Shown here: positions 32,644-41,919 of the stretch, in pieces
How the letters are laid out: each line of letters starts with the position of its first letter
How positions within the stretch are numbered: position 1 is the first letter of the stretch
Origin: CAYXDO01 sp964463485
GTDB lineage: Bacteria; Myxococcota; Kuafuiibacteriia; Kuafuiibacteriales; Kuafuiibacteriaceae
Length of the DNA stretch: 62,049 bases
NCBI GenBank assembly: GCA_964463485.1
Contig: CAYXDO010000058.1
Coordinates: forward strand, 1 to 62,049
Direction of reading: 5' to 3'
The notes under the pieces: generated by a model
The model's input: only the letters and a program-made list of their open reading frames with translations
Told to the model about the DNA's origin: nothing
The model's database searches: none
Program-made: the position numbers and the translations under genes

Positions 32644-34137
32644 TCAGCGGGCCTTGGATGAGTGCGCCGGACCGCTCTGCCCGTTCATTTTTTCCTTCTC
32701 TCCGCGAGGTTTTTTGGCTTTCGCCTCCGCCGCCTTCTCTTTGGCGCGAGCCCGAAGCTGGGGCGCGCGGCCGAGCTTGTCGGTTTGCGCGGCTCGTCCG
32801 AACGATAGACTCTCGGCCGGGACGTCTCGGGTGATGGTGCTTCCGGCCGCTACGTAGGCGGAGTCGCCGATGGCGACAGGTGCGACGAGCGTGGAGTTCG
32901 AACCGATGAAGACGCCGTCTCCGATCTCGGTCTTGTATTTGCCGTAGCCGTCATAATTACACGTGATGGTTCCCGCGCCCACGTTGACGTCGCGGCCGAC
33001 GACGGCGTCACCGACGTAGGCGAGGTGATTTGCTTTTGCGCCCGGTCCGAGGCGCGTGTTCTTGATTTCCACGAAGTTGCCCACGTGCGCGCCCGGCCCG
33101 ACGTCCGCGCCCGGTCGAAGCCGGGCGAACGGCCCAATACGAGCCCCCGACTCCACGCGCGCGGACTCGAGGAGACTGTAAGGCAAGACCTCGACGTTTT
33201 CGCCGAGGATGGAGTCGGACAAGACGCTGCCCGTGTCGATGACGCAGCCCGACCCGAGCTCGCACCGCCCGCGAAGACTGACGTTGGGATGGATGATCGT
33301 GTCACGCCCGATCACCGAAGTTGGGGAGATGAACGCACTCTCCGGATCGACCAGGGTGACACCAGAGAGCATCAGCTTTCGTCGAATGCGGCGCATGAGT
33401 ATGGCGCCGAGTGACGCGAGCTCCTCCCGCGTGTTCACGCCCAAGACGTCCTCGCGGTCCTCGGCGATGACGGCTTCGGCTCCGGCTTCCGATCGCGCGG
33501 CCAGCTCCACGAGGTCAGTGAGGTAGTACTCCTTCTGGGCATTTTCGTTCTTCAGCTCCTTCAACGCCCGCCGAAGGAAGCCCATTTCGATCACGTAAAT
33601 GCCGGCGTTGGCCTCGGCGATCTTTCGTTCTTCGACGGTCGCGTCCTTGGCTTCGACCACCCGAAGCACGCGTCGATTCGCGTCGCGCACGATGCGGCCG
33701 TAGGCGCCGGCGTCGTCGAGTCGCATCGTGAGCGCGACGAGCGCAGAGCCCTTGGTGCGGGCGACCTCGAGCAAGGGGCGGACCGTCTCCTCGGTCAGGA
33801 GCGGCACGTCGCCGTAGAGCACGAGCACGTGTCCGTCGCTCGGCAGCTGATCTACGGCCATCATCATGGCGTGGCCGGTTCCAAGCTGCTCGGCCTGAAG
33901 AGCGAAGCGAAGGGGCTCGACCATCGCGCCGAAGCGTGTGTCCGCGTCAGCTTCCACCATCCCCGCCTGATGACCCACGACCGTGACGATCGGGTGGGCC
34001 CCCAGCGCGGATGCGAGCCGAACGGGGAATGAGTACAAGGGCTCTCCAAAGAGTTCGTGGAGGACCTTCGCGCGGTCCGATTTCATCCGCGTTCCCTGGC
34101 CTGCGGCGAGCACCACGGCGCTCAGTTGCTGTGACAT
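32644..34137 (-). CDS. glmU: Bifunctional UDP-N-acetylglucosamine pyrophosphorylase / glucosamine-1-phosphate N-acetyltransferase
   Basis: GlmU makes UDP-GlcNAc. The uridyltransferase domain begins VVLAAGQGTRMKSDRAKVLH (nucleotide loop), with LYGDVPLL as a metal site. The C-terminal half is a left-handed beta-helix of hexapeptide repeats (IGPFARLRPGADVGPGAHVG, VEIKNTRLG, NHLAYVGDAVVG). About 498 residues from the ATG at 34137; the frame begins ten codons earlier, but MSQQLSAVVLAAG is the typical start. The Lys/Glu/Ala-rich tail of about 35 residues after the helix is an extra feature. It lies 36 bp upstream of glmS. Confidence 0.96.
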   Translation of the reverse strand: MSQQLSAVVLAAGQGTRMKSDRAKVLHELFGEPLYSFPVRLASALGAHPIVTVVGHQAGMVEADADTRFGAMVEPLRFALQAEQLGTGHAMMMAVDQLPSDGHVLVLYGDVPLLTEETVRPLLEVARTKGSALVALTMRLDDAGAYGRIVRDANRRVLRVVEAKDATVEERKIAEANAGIYVIEMGFLRRALKELKNENAQKEYYLTDLVELAARSEAGAEAVIAEDREDVLGVNTREELASLGAILMRRIRRKLMLSGVTLVDPESAFISPTSVIGRDTIIHPNVSLRGRCELGSGCVIDTGSVLSDSILGENVEVLPYSLLESARVESGARIGPFARLRPGADVGPGAHVGNFVEIKNTRLGPGAKANHLAYVGDAVVGRDVNVGAGTITCNYDGYGKYKTEIGDGVFIGSNSTLVAPVAIGDSAYVAAGSTITRDVPAESLSFGRAAQTDKLGRAPQLRARAKEKAAEAKAKKPRGEKEKMNGQSGPAHSSKAR

Positions 34138-34198
34138 CGGTCGGACGCTCCCAAATGGGAAGGGCATCGGTCAAGACGAGCGATCGGTTCGTGGAACC

Positions 34199-35299
34199 TC
34201 AAACGCAGGGGAGACGAATGCGAAACGTCGCGCCCTTGGTGGTCGTGGGATCGATCGCGATGCGCCCGCCATGCGCCTCGATGGCTCGTCTGCAGAACAC
34301 GAGGCCGAGGCCCCGGCTGTCGCGGGAGGGCCGAGCGCCCGAGAGTCGACCATACTTTTCGAAGAGCTTCTCCCGGTCGGGCTCCGGAATGCCCGGGCCC
34401 TCGTCGCCGACGCAGAGCTCGACCTCCGAGCCTACCCTCGTCGCGCTCAAGTGTATCCGTCCCCGTTGCGGGCTGTAGCGAGCCGCGTTGTCGAGCAAGT
34501 TGCGCAACACGCGCACGAGCAAGTCGCGATCGGCCATCAGCTCGATCGCGCCTTCGATGCGTACGTCCATCGCGAGGTGGCTCGCCGATCGTTCCACGAA
34601 GCGCCGGGCCTCTTCGAACATCTTGGGGACGTCGATCGCGACCTTGCGTGGCTTGAGCGCGCCATCGTCGGATTGGCTCACGTCGAGGAGGTTCATGACC
34701 ATGCGCTCCATGGTCTCGGTGGCGCGCTGGATGTCGGCGAGCGACTTGCGACCCGGTTCGGACAGGGGCTCCTCCGCGATGATGTGACTGTTGAGCACGA
34801 TGCTCGCGAGCGGAGTTTTCAAATCGTGAACGAGAAACGCGCTGAGCTCCTCTCGAGCGCGTTGCGCACGCACGAGCTGGTCACGCTGAGCTCGCACGAG
34901 CTCGTTGAGCCGTTTGGATCGCGCGACCGATCTGATCCGCGCTTTGAGCTCGGTGGGGCTGAAAGGCTTTGGGATGAAGTCGTCGCAACCCGCCTGAATG
35001 GCCGTCACGCGGTGCTCCCGGCTTCCCATCGCGGTGAGAATCAAGACCGGCACGATCCGCAATCGCTCGTCCTCTTTGATTCTCCGACACACCTCGAAGC
35101 CATCGATCCCCGGCATCATCACATCGAGGACCACGGCGTCCGGGAGATGGGTGCGGACGAGCTCGAGGCCACGCTCGCCATCGAGCGCGCCATAGAACAC
35201 TGACCCTTCGGATTCGACGACTCTTCGGAGGAGGTCGAGGATCGCGGGGTCGTCGTCCACTCCGACGACTCGGTAGGCCTCGCTGGCCAGTTCGACCAT
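34199..35299 (-). CDS. Hybrid response regulator - histidine kinase
   Basis: A 366-residue signalling protein with a receiver domain first. Receiver (about 10-125): VDDDPAILDLL acidic pocket, DAVVLDVMMPGIDG with the phospho-acceptor Asp, and Lys in DDFIPKPFSP. A coiled-coil linker follows. Kinase: H-box FLVHDLKTPLASIV, N-box LLDNAARYSP, G-boxes GDEGPGIP and SRGLGLVFC. It has no membrane helix, so it takes its signal through the receiver from another kinase. No output regulator is adjacent. It may be regulated separately from glmU, which starts 61 bp downstream on the same strand. Confidence 0.93.
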   Translation of the reverse strand: MVELASEAYRVVGVDDDPAILDLLRRVVESEGSVFYGALDGERGLELVRTHLPDAVVLDVMMPGIDGFEVCRRIKEDERLRIVPVLILTAMGSREHRVTAIQAGCDDFIPKPFSPTELKARIRSVARSKRLNELVRAQRDQLVRAQRAREELSAFLVHDLKTPLASIVLNSHIIAEEPLSEPGRKSLADIQRATETMERMVMNLLDVSQSDDGALKPRKVAIDVPKMFEEARRFVERSASHLAMDVRIEGAIELMADRDLLVRVLRNLLDNAARYSPQRGRIHLSATRVGSEVELCVGDEGPGIPEPDREKLFEKYGRLSGARPSRDSRGLGLVFCRRAIEAHGGRIAIDPTTTKGATFRIRLPCV

Positions 35300-35339
35300 G
35301 GAGTGAAGCTAACCGGAACTGGTCGGCGCCGAAAGCGAG

Positions 35340-37364
35340 TCAGTGCACGGAGGTCTTTGGGGTCGTACCCGTCTGTTCGGGTGCCTCGCGTTTGACCTGC
35401 GGTTTGGTGGTGGGGTCTGCCTTTCGCACGATGCCCGAGGGGAGGGCCTTCACGTCAAGGTGGTAGCCGTACCCGATCGCTCCGACCGCCTGGCCGAGCT
35501 CGGGGCCTTCGTTGGTGAGGGCTACGACCTCTAGCTCCACGGCGTCCGGAAGGGGCGGCTCTCCGGTCTTCGTGAGGACGAGCTCGACTCGTTTGAACTC
35601 CGAACGCCCAAGCCTGGCCCTCACCAGGCCCGCGAGCTCTCCGCGCTCGCGGGCGATCGCGAAGAGCACGACATCTTCGGGAATACCGGTTTCGAGCTCG
35701 AGGACGAGCTTGCCCGAAGCCAAAGTCACGGTCGGCGTTCGCGTGCCCGCGAGCTCGAGCGCTCCGCTTCGAGCCATACGCGCGACGAAGAATCGAGCGA
35801 GCTGCGCTGCAAAGAAGGTCTCATTGTCTCCCCCGGCGGCCAATGATTCTCGCTCCAACGCCACCGCGCGGTCGAGCTCTCCCAAGCGATAGAGCACGGT
35901 CGCCAGCGTGTCCCCGACGTTCGGATCGGCTTTGCTCTTGGCGTACGCACGCTCGGCCGCGTCCTTTGCGAGCATGAGTGAGTCGACCGTCGGCGCGCGA
36001 TCGCCGCCGATTCCGTACGCCACGCCGTTCAGCGTCTCGACGCTCGCGTCGTGACTCTCGACCATACGCGTCAAGACCTTGAGCTCATCTTGCTCAGCGT
36101 CGAGCCACGCCCGCACCACACCGATCGAACCCATCGCGGCGCAGACCACCGCGACGACCCCGGCCGCCGTTCGGACCAGCACGCTCGGCGCTTCGAACAA
36201 CGCGAGCGCGTCAGGGCGCCTGAGGGTCAGCAACAGCGCAACCACCGCGCCCCCGACGAAACCTCCGGCGTGCCCCGTCTTGTCGATGAACGGGAACATC
36301 ATCGGAAGGGCAACGTTCAATGCGATGATCACGGTCCACCACCGGCGCGTCTGGCGAACGACCAGCGGGAGCTTCGTACGGTAGCGCAGCGCCAACACCG
36401 CGAGCCCGCCGAAGAGCCCCAAGACGGCCGTCGAAGCGCCCACTGACATGGCTCCGTCCATGGCCCACGCCGAAGCAAACGCTCCAAGCACGCCGCCCGC
36501 GAAGAACATCAACACGACGCCCGAGGCCCCAAACAGTTGCTCCAGCAACGAACCCAGCGAGTAGAGCGCGATGCCGTTCATGATCACGTGCAGGTGCGAA
36601 CCGAGCATCGGGTCGTGAAGGAAAGTGCTCGTCACCAGCCGATAGATCTGTCCTTCTTCGAGCAGCACGCGCGCATTGGCGCCCAACGAGATCAGGCCAA
36701 TCGGGGGCGTGCCCGCGGGGGTCCGAGTCACTGCGCCGCTGCCGAACTCGAGCAAGTACATCGCGACGATGGAGAAGAGCAGCACCTTGGTCGCGAAGAC
36801 GGGGCGAGCCATCGTGCTGGCGAGGACGGCGCTCTTCTTCGTGAATTCGGTGATTCGAGAGGTTCCGTCCGGGAGCGCCTGAATCCGACGCCAAAGCTCC
36901 CCACTCACCGTCGAAAAAGCCTCGACCGAGCCGAACGCGATCCGCGGAAACACGAGCAGGAGACCTCGACCATCGATGAACAGCCGCTCGACCTCACCTC
37001 GCCCCACCATGTAGAGCGCGGAGATCTCGTCGTATCGCAGGGTCACGCTGCTCCGAGAACCAAGCTTCGGCAGCACGACCTGGTCTCGATGGAACGTCAC
37101 CCGAGGGATGACTTGGCGCGCCGCGATTCGGTCGGCCAAAGTCATCCCCAGCGACAGCGCGATGATCCCCAAAAACAGGATCGAACGGGTCGGAAAGCCC
37201 GCGGGAGAGTTGAGAATAGCCCAACCCATGCCGGCCAAGACCAGCCCGAGACCCAAGGCGGGCATCGCGAGGGCGAGCGGACCCGTTCGGGGAGGCAAGA
37301 GATCGACGACGAGGGCGTCGCTTGGGCGTGGCTCGTCCGCCAAAGCGCCCTTCTGAACGCGCAA
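35340..37364 (-). CDS. Rhomboid-family intramembrane serine protease with long C-terminal domain
   Basis: About 674 residues. An N-terminal part has two membrane helices and a PH-like stretch (VTFHRDQVVLPKLGSRSSV). The rhomboid core holds HLHVIMNGIALYSLG (His/Asn oxyanion motif), SVGASTAVLGLFGG (catalytic GxS) and TGHAGGFVGG (catalytic His), so it is probably active. The last 250 residues are soluble, with TPR-like repeats and a beta-rich end. Start is uncertain: TTG 37364 or ATG 37265. It is divergent from the GIY-YIG gene. Rhomboids cleave membrane proteins inside the bilayer; no substrate is suggested by context. Confidence 0.85.
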   Translation of the reverse strand: MRVQKGALADEPRPSDALVVDLLPPRTGPLALAMPALGLGLVLAGMGWAILNSPAGFPTRSILFLGIIALSLGMTLADRIAARQVIPRVTFHRDQVVLPKLGSRSSVTLRYDEISALYMVGRGEVERLFIDGRGLLLVFPRIAFGSVEAFSTVSGELWRRIQALPDGTSRITEFTKKSAVLASTMARPVFATKVLLFSIVAMYLLEFGSGAVTRTPAGTPPIGLISLGANARVLLEEGQIYRLVTSTFLHDPMLGSHLHVIMNGIALYSLGSLLEQLFGASGVVLMFFAGGVLGAFASAWAMDGAMSVGASTAVLGLFGGLAVLALRYRTKLPLVVRQTRRWWTVIIALNVALPMMFPFIDKTGHAGGFVGGAVVALLLTLRRPDALALFEAPSVLVRTAAGVVAVVCAAMGSIGVVRAWLDAEQDELKVLTRMVESHDASVETLNGVAYGIGGDRAPTVDSLMLAKDAAERAYAKSKADPNVGDTLATVLYRLGELDRAVALERESLAAGGDNETFFAAQLARFFVARMARSGALELAGTRTPTVTLASGKLVLELETGIPEDVVLFAIARERGELAGLVRARLGRSEFKRVELVLTKTGEPPLPDAVELEVVALTNEGPELGQAVGAIGYGYHLDVKALPSGIVRKADPTTKPQVKREAPEQTGTTPKTSVH

Positions 37365-37432
37365 GCTCGAGGTGTCAACAAGCGTTCCGTGGCGCTTGCC
37401 TCCAGGTGCCTCCGACCTCAACCCTGACCGCC

Positions 37433-37759
37433 GTGCTCGAGTGGTTCGTGTACCTCCTCGAGCTCGGCGACGGGACGCTCTACGCGGGGATCGCGACCGA
37501 CGTGGCGCGTCGCGTGGCCGAGCACCAAGCAGGCAATGGCGCGCGCTATACACGCGGCCGAGGGCCCGTGTTGCTCCTCGAGCAGCGTGGACCCTATGGA
37601 CACGGCGATGCCCTCCGCGTCGAAGCCTGGCTCAAACGACGACGCAAGAGCGAGAAGCTGAGGGTCCTGCGAGGGCTCGACCCCAAGGATGGCTCCAAAA
37701 CCCTCCGCAGGCGCAGACGCTTGAATCACCGGAAAAAAAGCGGCAAACCTCTGCCGTGA
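37433..37759 (+). CDS. GIY-YIG nuclease superfamily protein (UPF0213 type)
   Basis: A 108-residue stand-alone GIY-YIG domain. FVYLLELGDGTLYAGIATD carries the two tyrosines (as VYL and LYAG), with Arg in VARRVAEHQAGNGARYTRG and Glu in HGDALRVEAWLK; these match the small UPF0213 nuclease-like proteins. The basic tail (LRRRRRLNHRKKSGKPLP) may bind DNA. The GTG at 37433 gives the family length; the longer frame from 37322 is a shadow. Its TGA overlaps the glnS GTG. The cellular role of this family is unclear. Confidence 0.82.
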   Translation: MLEWFVYLLELGDGTLYAGIATDVARRVAEHQAGNGARYTRGRGPVLLLEQRGPYGHGDALRVEAWLKRRRKSEKLRVLRGLDPKDGSKTLRRRRRLNHRKKSGKPLP

Positions 37760-39441
37760 GCGAATCCTCCGAGGGCGCCCCAGCCACCAACTTCATCCGG
37801 CAGATCGTCGACGCCGACCTCGCGTCCGGAAAACACGCGCGAGTCGTCACGCGGTTTCCGCCCGAGCCCAACGGCTATCTCCACATCGGTCACGCCAAGT
37901 CGATCTGCCTGAATTTTGGTCTCGCGCGAGACTACGGCGGCGTGTGCCACCTGCGCTTCGACGACACGAATCCGCTCAAGGAAGACCAAGAGTACGTCGA
38001 CGCCATTCAGCGCGATGTCCGGTGGCTCGGCTTCGAATGGCACGACAAGCTCTTCCACGCGTCGGACTATTTTCCGAAGCTCTACGAGTACGCCGTAGAG
38101 CTCGTGAAGGCCGACAAAGCCTACGTGTGCGAGCTATCCGAAGAGGAGTTTCGAACCCACCGAGGGACCATCACCGCTCCCGGCACGTACAGCCCGCACC
38201 GATCCCGCTCCATCGACGAGAACCTGGAGCTGCTCGAGCGCATGCGAAAGGGTGAGTTCGCCGACGGGTCATGTGTTCTACGAGCCAAGGGAGACATGGC
38301 CTCGCCGAACATGAAGATGAGGGACCCGATCCTCTACCGGATTCGCCACGCGACGCACCACCGCACCGCGGACGCCTGGTGCATTTATCCCATCTATGAC
38401 TTCGCTCATTGTTTTTCGGATTCCATCGAAGGCATTACTCATTCTCTGTGCACGCTCGAGTTCGAGAACAACCGGGAGCTTTACGACTGGTACCTGACTC
38501 AGACCGGCGTGTACCGGCCGCAGCAGATCGAGTTCGCGAGGCTCAACCTCACCCACACGGTGATGAGCAAGCGCAAGCTCCTCGAGCTCGTCGCCGGCGG
38601 CCTGGTGTCGGGTTGGGACGACCCGCGCATGCCGACGTTGGCCGGGATGCGCCGTCGCGGCTTCACACCCGAAGCGATTCGTAACTTCTGCGAAGCCATC
38701 GGCGTGGCTCGCGCCGATAACCTCGTCGAGTTCTCGCTGCTCGAACATCACGTCCGCGACGACCTGAACCCCAAAGTCCCCCGTCGAATGAGTGTGCTGC
38801 GGCCCCTGCGCCTCGTGATCGAAGACTGGCCCAGAGACAAAGTCGAGTCGATCGAAGCGCCCGACTTTCCCGACGACCCTCCGAAGATGGGGATCCGATC
38901 CGTACCCTTCACCCGAGAGATCTTCATCGAGCGCGAGGATTTCATGGAGAATCCGCCGAAGAAGTTCTTCCGGCTGGCCCCCGGCCAGGAAGTTCGCTTG
39001 CGGTGGTCGTATATCGTGAAGTGCACCGGCGTCGTGAAGGACGAAAAAGGAGAGATCGTCGAAGTCCGATGTACTCACGACCCGCTCAGTAGGGGGGGAA
39101 CGCCCGCCGACGGCCGGAAGATCAAAGGTACGATTCACTGGGTTTCGGCCACTTTGGGAGTCGACGCCGAAGTGCGACTCTACGACCACCTCTTTGCCAC
39201 TCCGAATCCGGCTGACATCGAGGCGGCGGGCGACTGGAAAACCACGCTGAACCCGAAGTCTCTCGAAGTCTTGAACGTCAAGGTCGAGCCCGACCTCGAG
39301 AGAGCCAAGCCTGGAGACCGGTTTCAGTTCGAACGGCAGGGCTATTTCGTTCGCGACGCGGTGGAGACCGAAAAGCTCGTCTTCAATCGGATCGTGCCGC
39401 TGAAGGACTCCTGGGCCAAGATCGCCAAGAAGGCAGAGTGA
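37756..39441 (+). CDS. glnS: Glutamine-tRNA ligase
   Basis: A 561-residue class I aminoacyl-tRNA synthetase charging tRNA-Gln. RFPPEPNGYLHIGHAKSI holds the HIGH motif, and VMSKRKLLELVAGG the KMSKS equivalent (MSK). LRFDDTNPLKEDQEYVDAI and IYPIYDFAHCFSDSIEGI are signature GlnS stretches. The anticodon-binding C-terminal part includes VRCTHDPLSRGGTPADG and KIKGTIHWVS. The GTG at 37756 overlaps the GIY-YIG stop as GTGA, and the frame upstream has no GlnS-like sequence. Downstream it abuts a YkgJ-type gene whose ATG follows the stop directly. Confidence 0.97.
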   Translation: MSESSEGAPATNFIRQIVDADLASGKHARVVTRFPPEPNGYLHIGHAKSICLNFGLARDYGGVCHLRFDDTNPLKEDQEYVDAIQRDVRWLGFEWHDKLFHASDYFPKLYEYAVELVKADKAYVCELSEEEFRTHRGTITAPGTYSPHRSRSIDENLELLERMRKGEFADGSCVLRAKGDMASPNMKMRDPILYRIRHATHHRTADAWCIYPIYDFAHCFSDSIEGITHSLCTLEFENNRELYDWYLTQTGVYRPQQIEFARLNLTHTVMSKRKLLELVAGGLVSGWDDPRMPTLAGMRRRGFTPEAIRNFCEAIGVARADNLVEFSLLEHHVRDDLNPKVPRRMSVLRPLRLVIEDWPRDKVESIEAPDFPDDPPKMGIRSVPFTREIFIEREDFMENPPKKFFRLAPGQEVRLRWSYIVKCTGVVKDEKGEIVEVRCTHDPLSRGGTPADGRKIKGTIHWVSATLGVDAEVRLYDHLFATPNPADIEAAGDWKTTLNPKSLEVLNVKVEPDLERAKPGDRFQFERQGYFVRDAVETEKLVFNRIVPLKDSWAKIAKKAE

Positions 39442-40080
39442 ATGGGCGACGTCCTCGTTCGACTGCGACGACTCGCGGCCGAGCGGACGTCTGTTCGCGG
39501 GATCGCCGAGGTCGTCCAACGCCTGAGGCTTCGAGCCAGCTTCGACCTTCGGCCGCTCGACGAGCGATCGCTCGCGGCGACGGCACCGAGAGGCCGCCGC
39601 CCCGATTGCCCACGCTGCGCCGAAAAATGTTGTCGCGCACCTCACCGAGTCCGACTCAGGCTCGAAGACGTGGCGCGACTCCTCGACGCTGGCTTGGACC
39701 ACGCCGTCGAACCCTCCCCGGACGCCGCAGAGCCTCCGAGGCTGCGACATCGCGACGGCGCTTGTGTGTTCCTCGATTCCAACGAACGGTGCTCGATCTA
39801 CGAGCTGCGCCCGATCTCCTGCCGGGCCTACCCATACCAAGTCTCCGAAGCACGCGATCGCGTCCGCTACGCGGGCGCGTGCCCATCCTGGATCGACGAT
39901 CCGAACGACGCGACGGAAGACCTCGTCAAGCTCGCGCTCCACGCCTATGAGGCCCGGCGCAAAGACGTCATCCTGCTCGAAACGCGGCGAGGAGAGCTCG
40001 AGGAGCTCGGCGTGCTCGGGCCGTTCGAGTCGAATCGACCAGACTTCGAAACGGTCCTCGAGCGAAAAAAGAAGGGGTGA
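39442..40080 (+). CDS. YkgJ family cysteine cluster protein
   Basis: A 212-residue protein with the CxxCxxCC-type metal cluster of the YkgJ family. Cysteines are in CPRCAEKCCR (residues about 55-64), in ACVFLDSNERCSIYELRPIS and in CRAYPY, with a final one in GACPSW. These are thought to hold iron or zinc. A long helical C-terminus (LVKLALHAYEARRKDVILLE) follows. Its ATG directly follows the glnS stop, so it is co-transcribed. The function of the family is not firmly established. Confidence 0.85.
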   Translation: MGDVLVRLRRLAAERTSVRGIAEVVQRLRLRASFDLRPLDERSLAATAPRGRRPDCPRCAEKCCRAPHRVRLRLEDVARLLDAGLDHAVEPSPDAAEPPRLRHRDGACVFLDSNERCSIYELRPISCRAYPYQVSEARDRVRYAGACPSWIDDPNDATEDLVKLALHAYEARRKDVILLETRRGELEELGVLGPFESNRPDFETVLERKKKG

Positions 40081-40081
40081 G

Positions 40082-40137
40082 GGGTGCACGACCAAGTTGC
40101 GCGATATGCCGACGATGTATAGGTCGGTCGTGCACCC
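40082..40137. terminator. Hairpin with perfect 12-bp arms between convergent genes
   Basis: GGGTGCACGACC (40082-40093) pairs perfectly with GGTCGTGCACCC (40126-40137) around a 32-nt loop. It starts one base after the YkgJ-type stop and lies between it and the convergent transporter gene, so it may end transcription from both sides. No U-tract is present; an extragenic repeat is equally possible. Confidence 0.6.
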
Positions 40138-40198
40138 AGGGGTGAGTGCGACTTCAGAGTCGCTGAGCTGCCGATCTACCCGCCCCAGGCCCGGGACC

Positions 40199-41758
40199 TC
40201 AATGCGCGGCCGTTGGACCCGCTCCCGATCGCGCGAGCTTCTTGATCCACTGGCCGTACCACCAAATTCCGATGGCCGAGAGAATACCGACCACACCCAT
40301 GATCACCCAGACCATGCCGACGGAGTGGGTTGCATAGAGTTGCTCGGTGAGCGCCCTCGCGGGTCGCCCGGTCACCTCGACGAGCTTCGTGAAAGCCTCG
40401 CCTTGAGGCACGCCGGCCACGTCCGAGGCGCTCATGCCATTTTCGAGCAGAAGGTCGCGAGAGAAGCGGTCCTTGGAGGCGAAGTGCTCGTAGAGCTCCG
40501 GTCCCACCTTGCCCTCGAGCGTCCAACCGATGGCCAAGGGGATCTGAGAGAAGCCGAGATACATGGCTTTCTTCTCGGCGGGTGCGAAATTGCCGATGAA
40601 CTCGCTGAATTTGGGGCTGGAGAGCATCTCACCCACGCTGAATACGAGGATGGCAAAAAGCGATACCCACCCCGCGATCGAGAACCCAGACAGAAACAGC
40701 GCCACCGTTGCAAAGAGGGTGCCCACCACCATGCTGGTGATGGCCGGCATGCGCCCGGAGATCCATGCGAACAAGAAACACGTGGTCATGATGAGGCCCG
40801 CGTTCAAGTTGAGCATCCCCTCGGGGAGCACGTATTTTCCGTCCTTGTCCATGACCACGAAGAACTTGATGAGCTCACTCTGAGTTCCAGCGGACCCGAA
40901 CAGCGTGGTGACGATGTCGCTGGTGTCGACCCAGTCGTCGATGTGCGCCGGCAACACGTCGAACAGCGCGTTGAACATGAACCAGAAGCCCGAGAAAATC
41001 AGGAGGTACAACCAGACGTGTGGTTTCTTGAGCTCGAGCACCGATTCGAGAAACAGAGATTTACGTTTTAACGTCCCCGCCTCGAACTGACGCTGACGCT
41101 CGAGCCGCTCCTCGATCCCAGGCTCCTTGTAAGTCAGGAGCAACAGGAAATTGAAACAAATGATCGCCGCGCAGGCGAGGAACACGTTCTGCCAGGCCAT
41201 CTTGCGCATGTAGCCGGCGACGAGCGGCCCGAGGAACCCACCGATGTTGACGGTCTGGTAAAAAATACCCCAGGCCATGGAGCTATTTTCGCGTTTGGTG
41301 CTCTTCACCAGGGTGCCCTGGATGCCCGGCTTGAAAATCGCCGTCCCGAGCGCCAGGAGCATCGCGCCGGCAAAAAAGCCTGGGTACGTCGGAAAGGCCG
41401 CCATGGTCAGGTAACCCGAGATCTTGACGATCGTGGACAGGAAGATGGTCTGCTTATAGCCGTACCGATCCGACAAGCCACCGGTCAGCACGGGCACCAG
41501 GGTCTGAACCAATGCCCAGGTGGCAGTGATCGTGCCGTAGTCGCTCATCGTGATCCCGAGCCCGCCCTTGCTCACCGGGTCCTTGGCGTAGAGTGCGGCG
41601 ACGGCCTTGACGCCGTAGTAGGCGAGGCGCTCGACCATCTCCATGGCGCCTACGATCCAGAACACGTAGCCGAGGCTCGTGATCGCCGCGAGGAGGCCGA
41701 GCTGCTGGACGTCGGAGAGGGCTGCGCCGTCGTCGTCGGGGGAGGAAGGTCCGCTCAT
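40199..41758 (-). CDS. POT/MFS family transporter
   Basis: A 519-residue transporter with about 12-14 membrane helices. EMVERLAYYGVKAVAALY resembles the proton-coupled peptide transporter motif ExxER in helix 1. LTGGLSDRYGYKQTIFLS is the MFS loop A motif, and NIGGFLGPLVAGY is the second POT hallmark. A long soluble stretch in the middle (LIKFFVVMDKDGKYVLPEG) is unusual. Oligopeptides are the usual substrates in the family, but that is not certain here. It has its own upstream region of 160 bp towards the lipoprotein gene and no clear operon partner. Confidence 0.85.
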   Translation of the reverse strand: MSGPSSPDDDGAALSDVQQLGLLAAITSLGYVFWIVGAMEMVERLAYYGVKAVAALYAKDPVSKGGLGITMSDYGTITATWALVQTLVPVLTGGLSDRYGYKQTIFLSTIVKISGYLTMAAFPTYPGFFAGAMLLALGTAIFKPGIQGTLVKSTKRENSSMAWGIFYQTVNIGGFLGPLVAGYMRKMAWQNVFLACAAIICFNFLLLLTYKEPGIEERLERQRQFEAGTLKRKSLFLESVLELKKPHVWLYLLIFSGFWFMFNALFDVLPAHIDDWVDTSDIVTTLFGSAGTQSELIKFFVVMDKDGKYVLPEGMLNLNAGLIMTTCFLFAWISGRMPAITSMVVGTLFATVALFLSGFSIAGWVSLFAILVFSVGEMLSSPKFSEFIGNFAPAEKKAMYLGFSQIPLAIGWTLEGKVGPELYEHFASKDRFSRDLLLENGMSASDVAGVPQGEAFTKLVEVTGRPARALTEQLYATHSVGMVWVIMGVVGILSAIGIWWYGQWIKKLARSGAGPTAAH

Positions 41759-41919
41759 TCGCCGCGCACCCTACACCGCGAAGCGGTAGAGGTCCCCTCA
41801 AATTTGCAGGAGCTGAAGTCCGGTTGCCGTCGTCGCCTCGGCCTCCCACTCATTATTCGGCGCGGCTCGGATGAGATCGATCAACTCATCTTTCAGTTGT
41901 CCGGGCCACGCTAGGAGCG

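Noticed and set aside
38278..40296. 672-codon minus-strand frame opposite glnS
   Set aside because: Shadow of glnS and the YkgJ-type gene; no domain.
41765..41919. Minus-strand stretch reading WPGQLKDELIDLIRAA and on to a stop at about 41800
   Set aside because: It looks protein-like, but there is no start codon and it overlaps the lipoprotein end in another frame; probably a fragment or chance.
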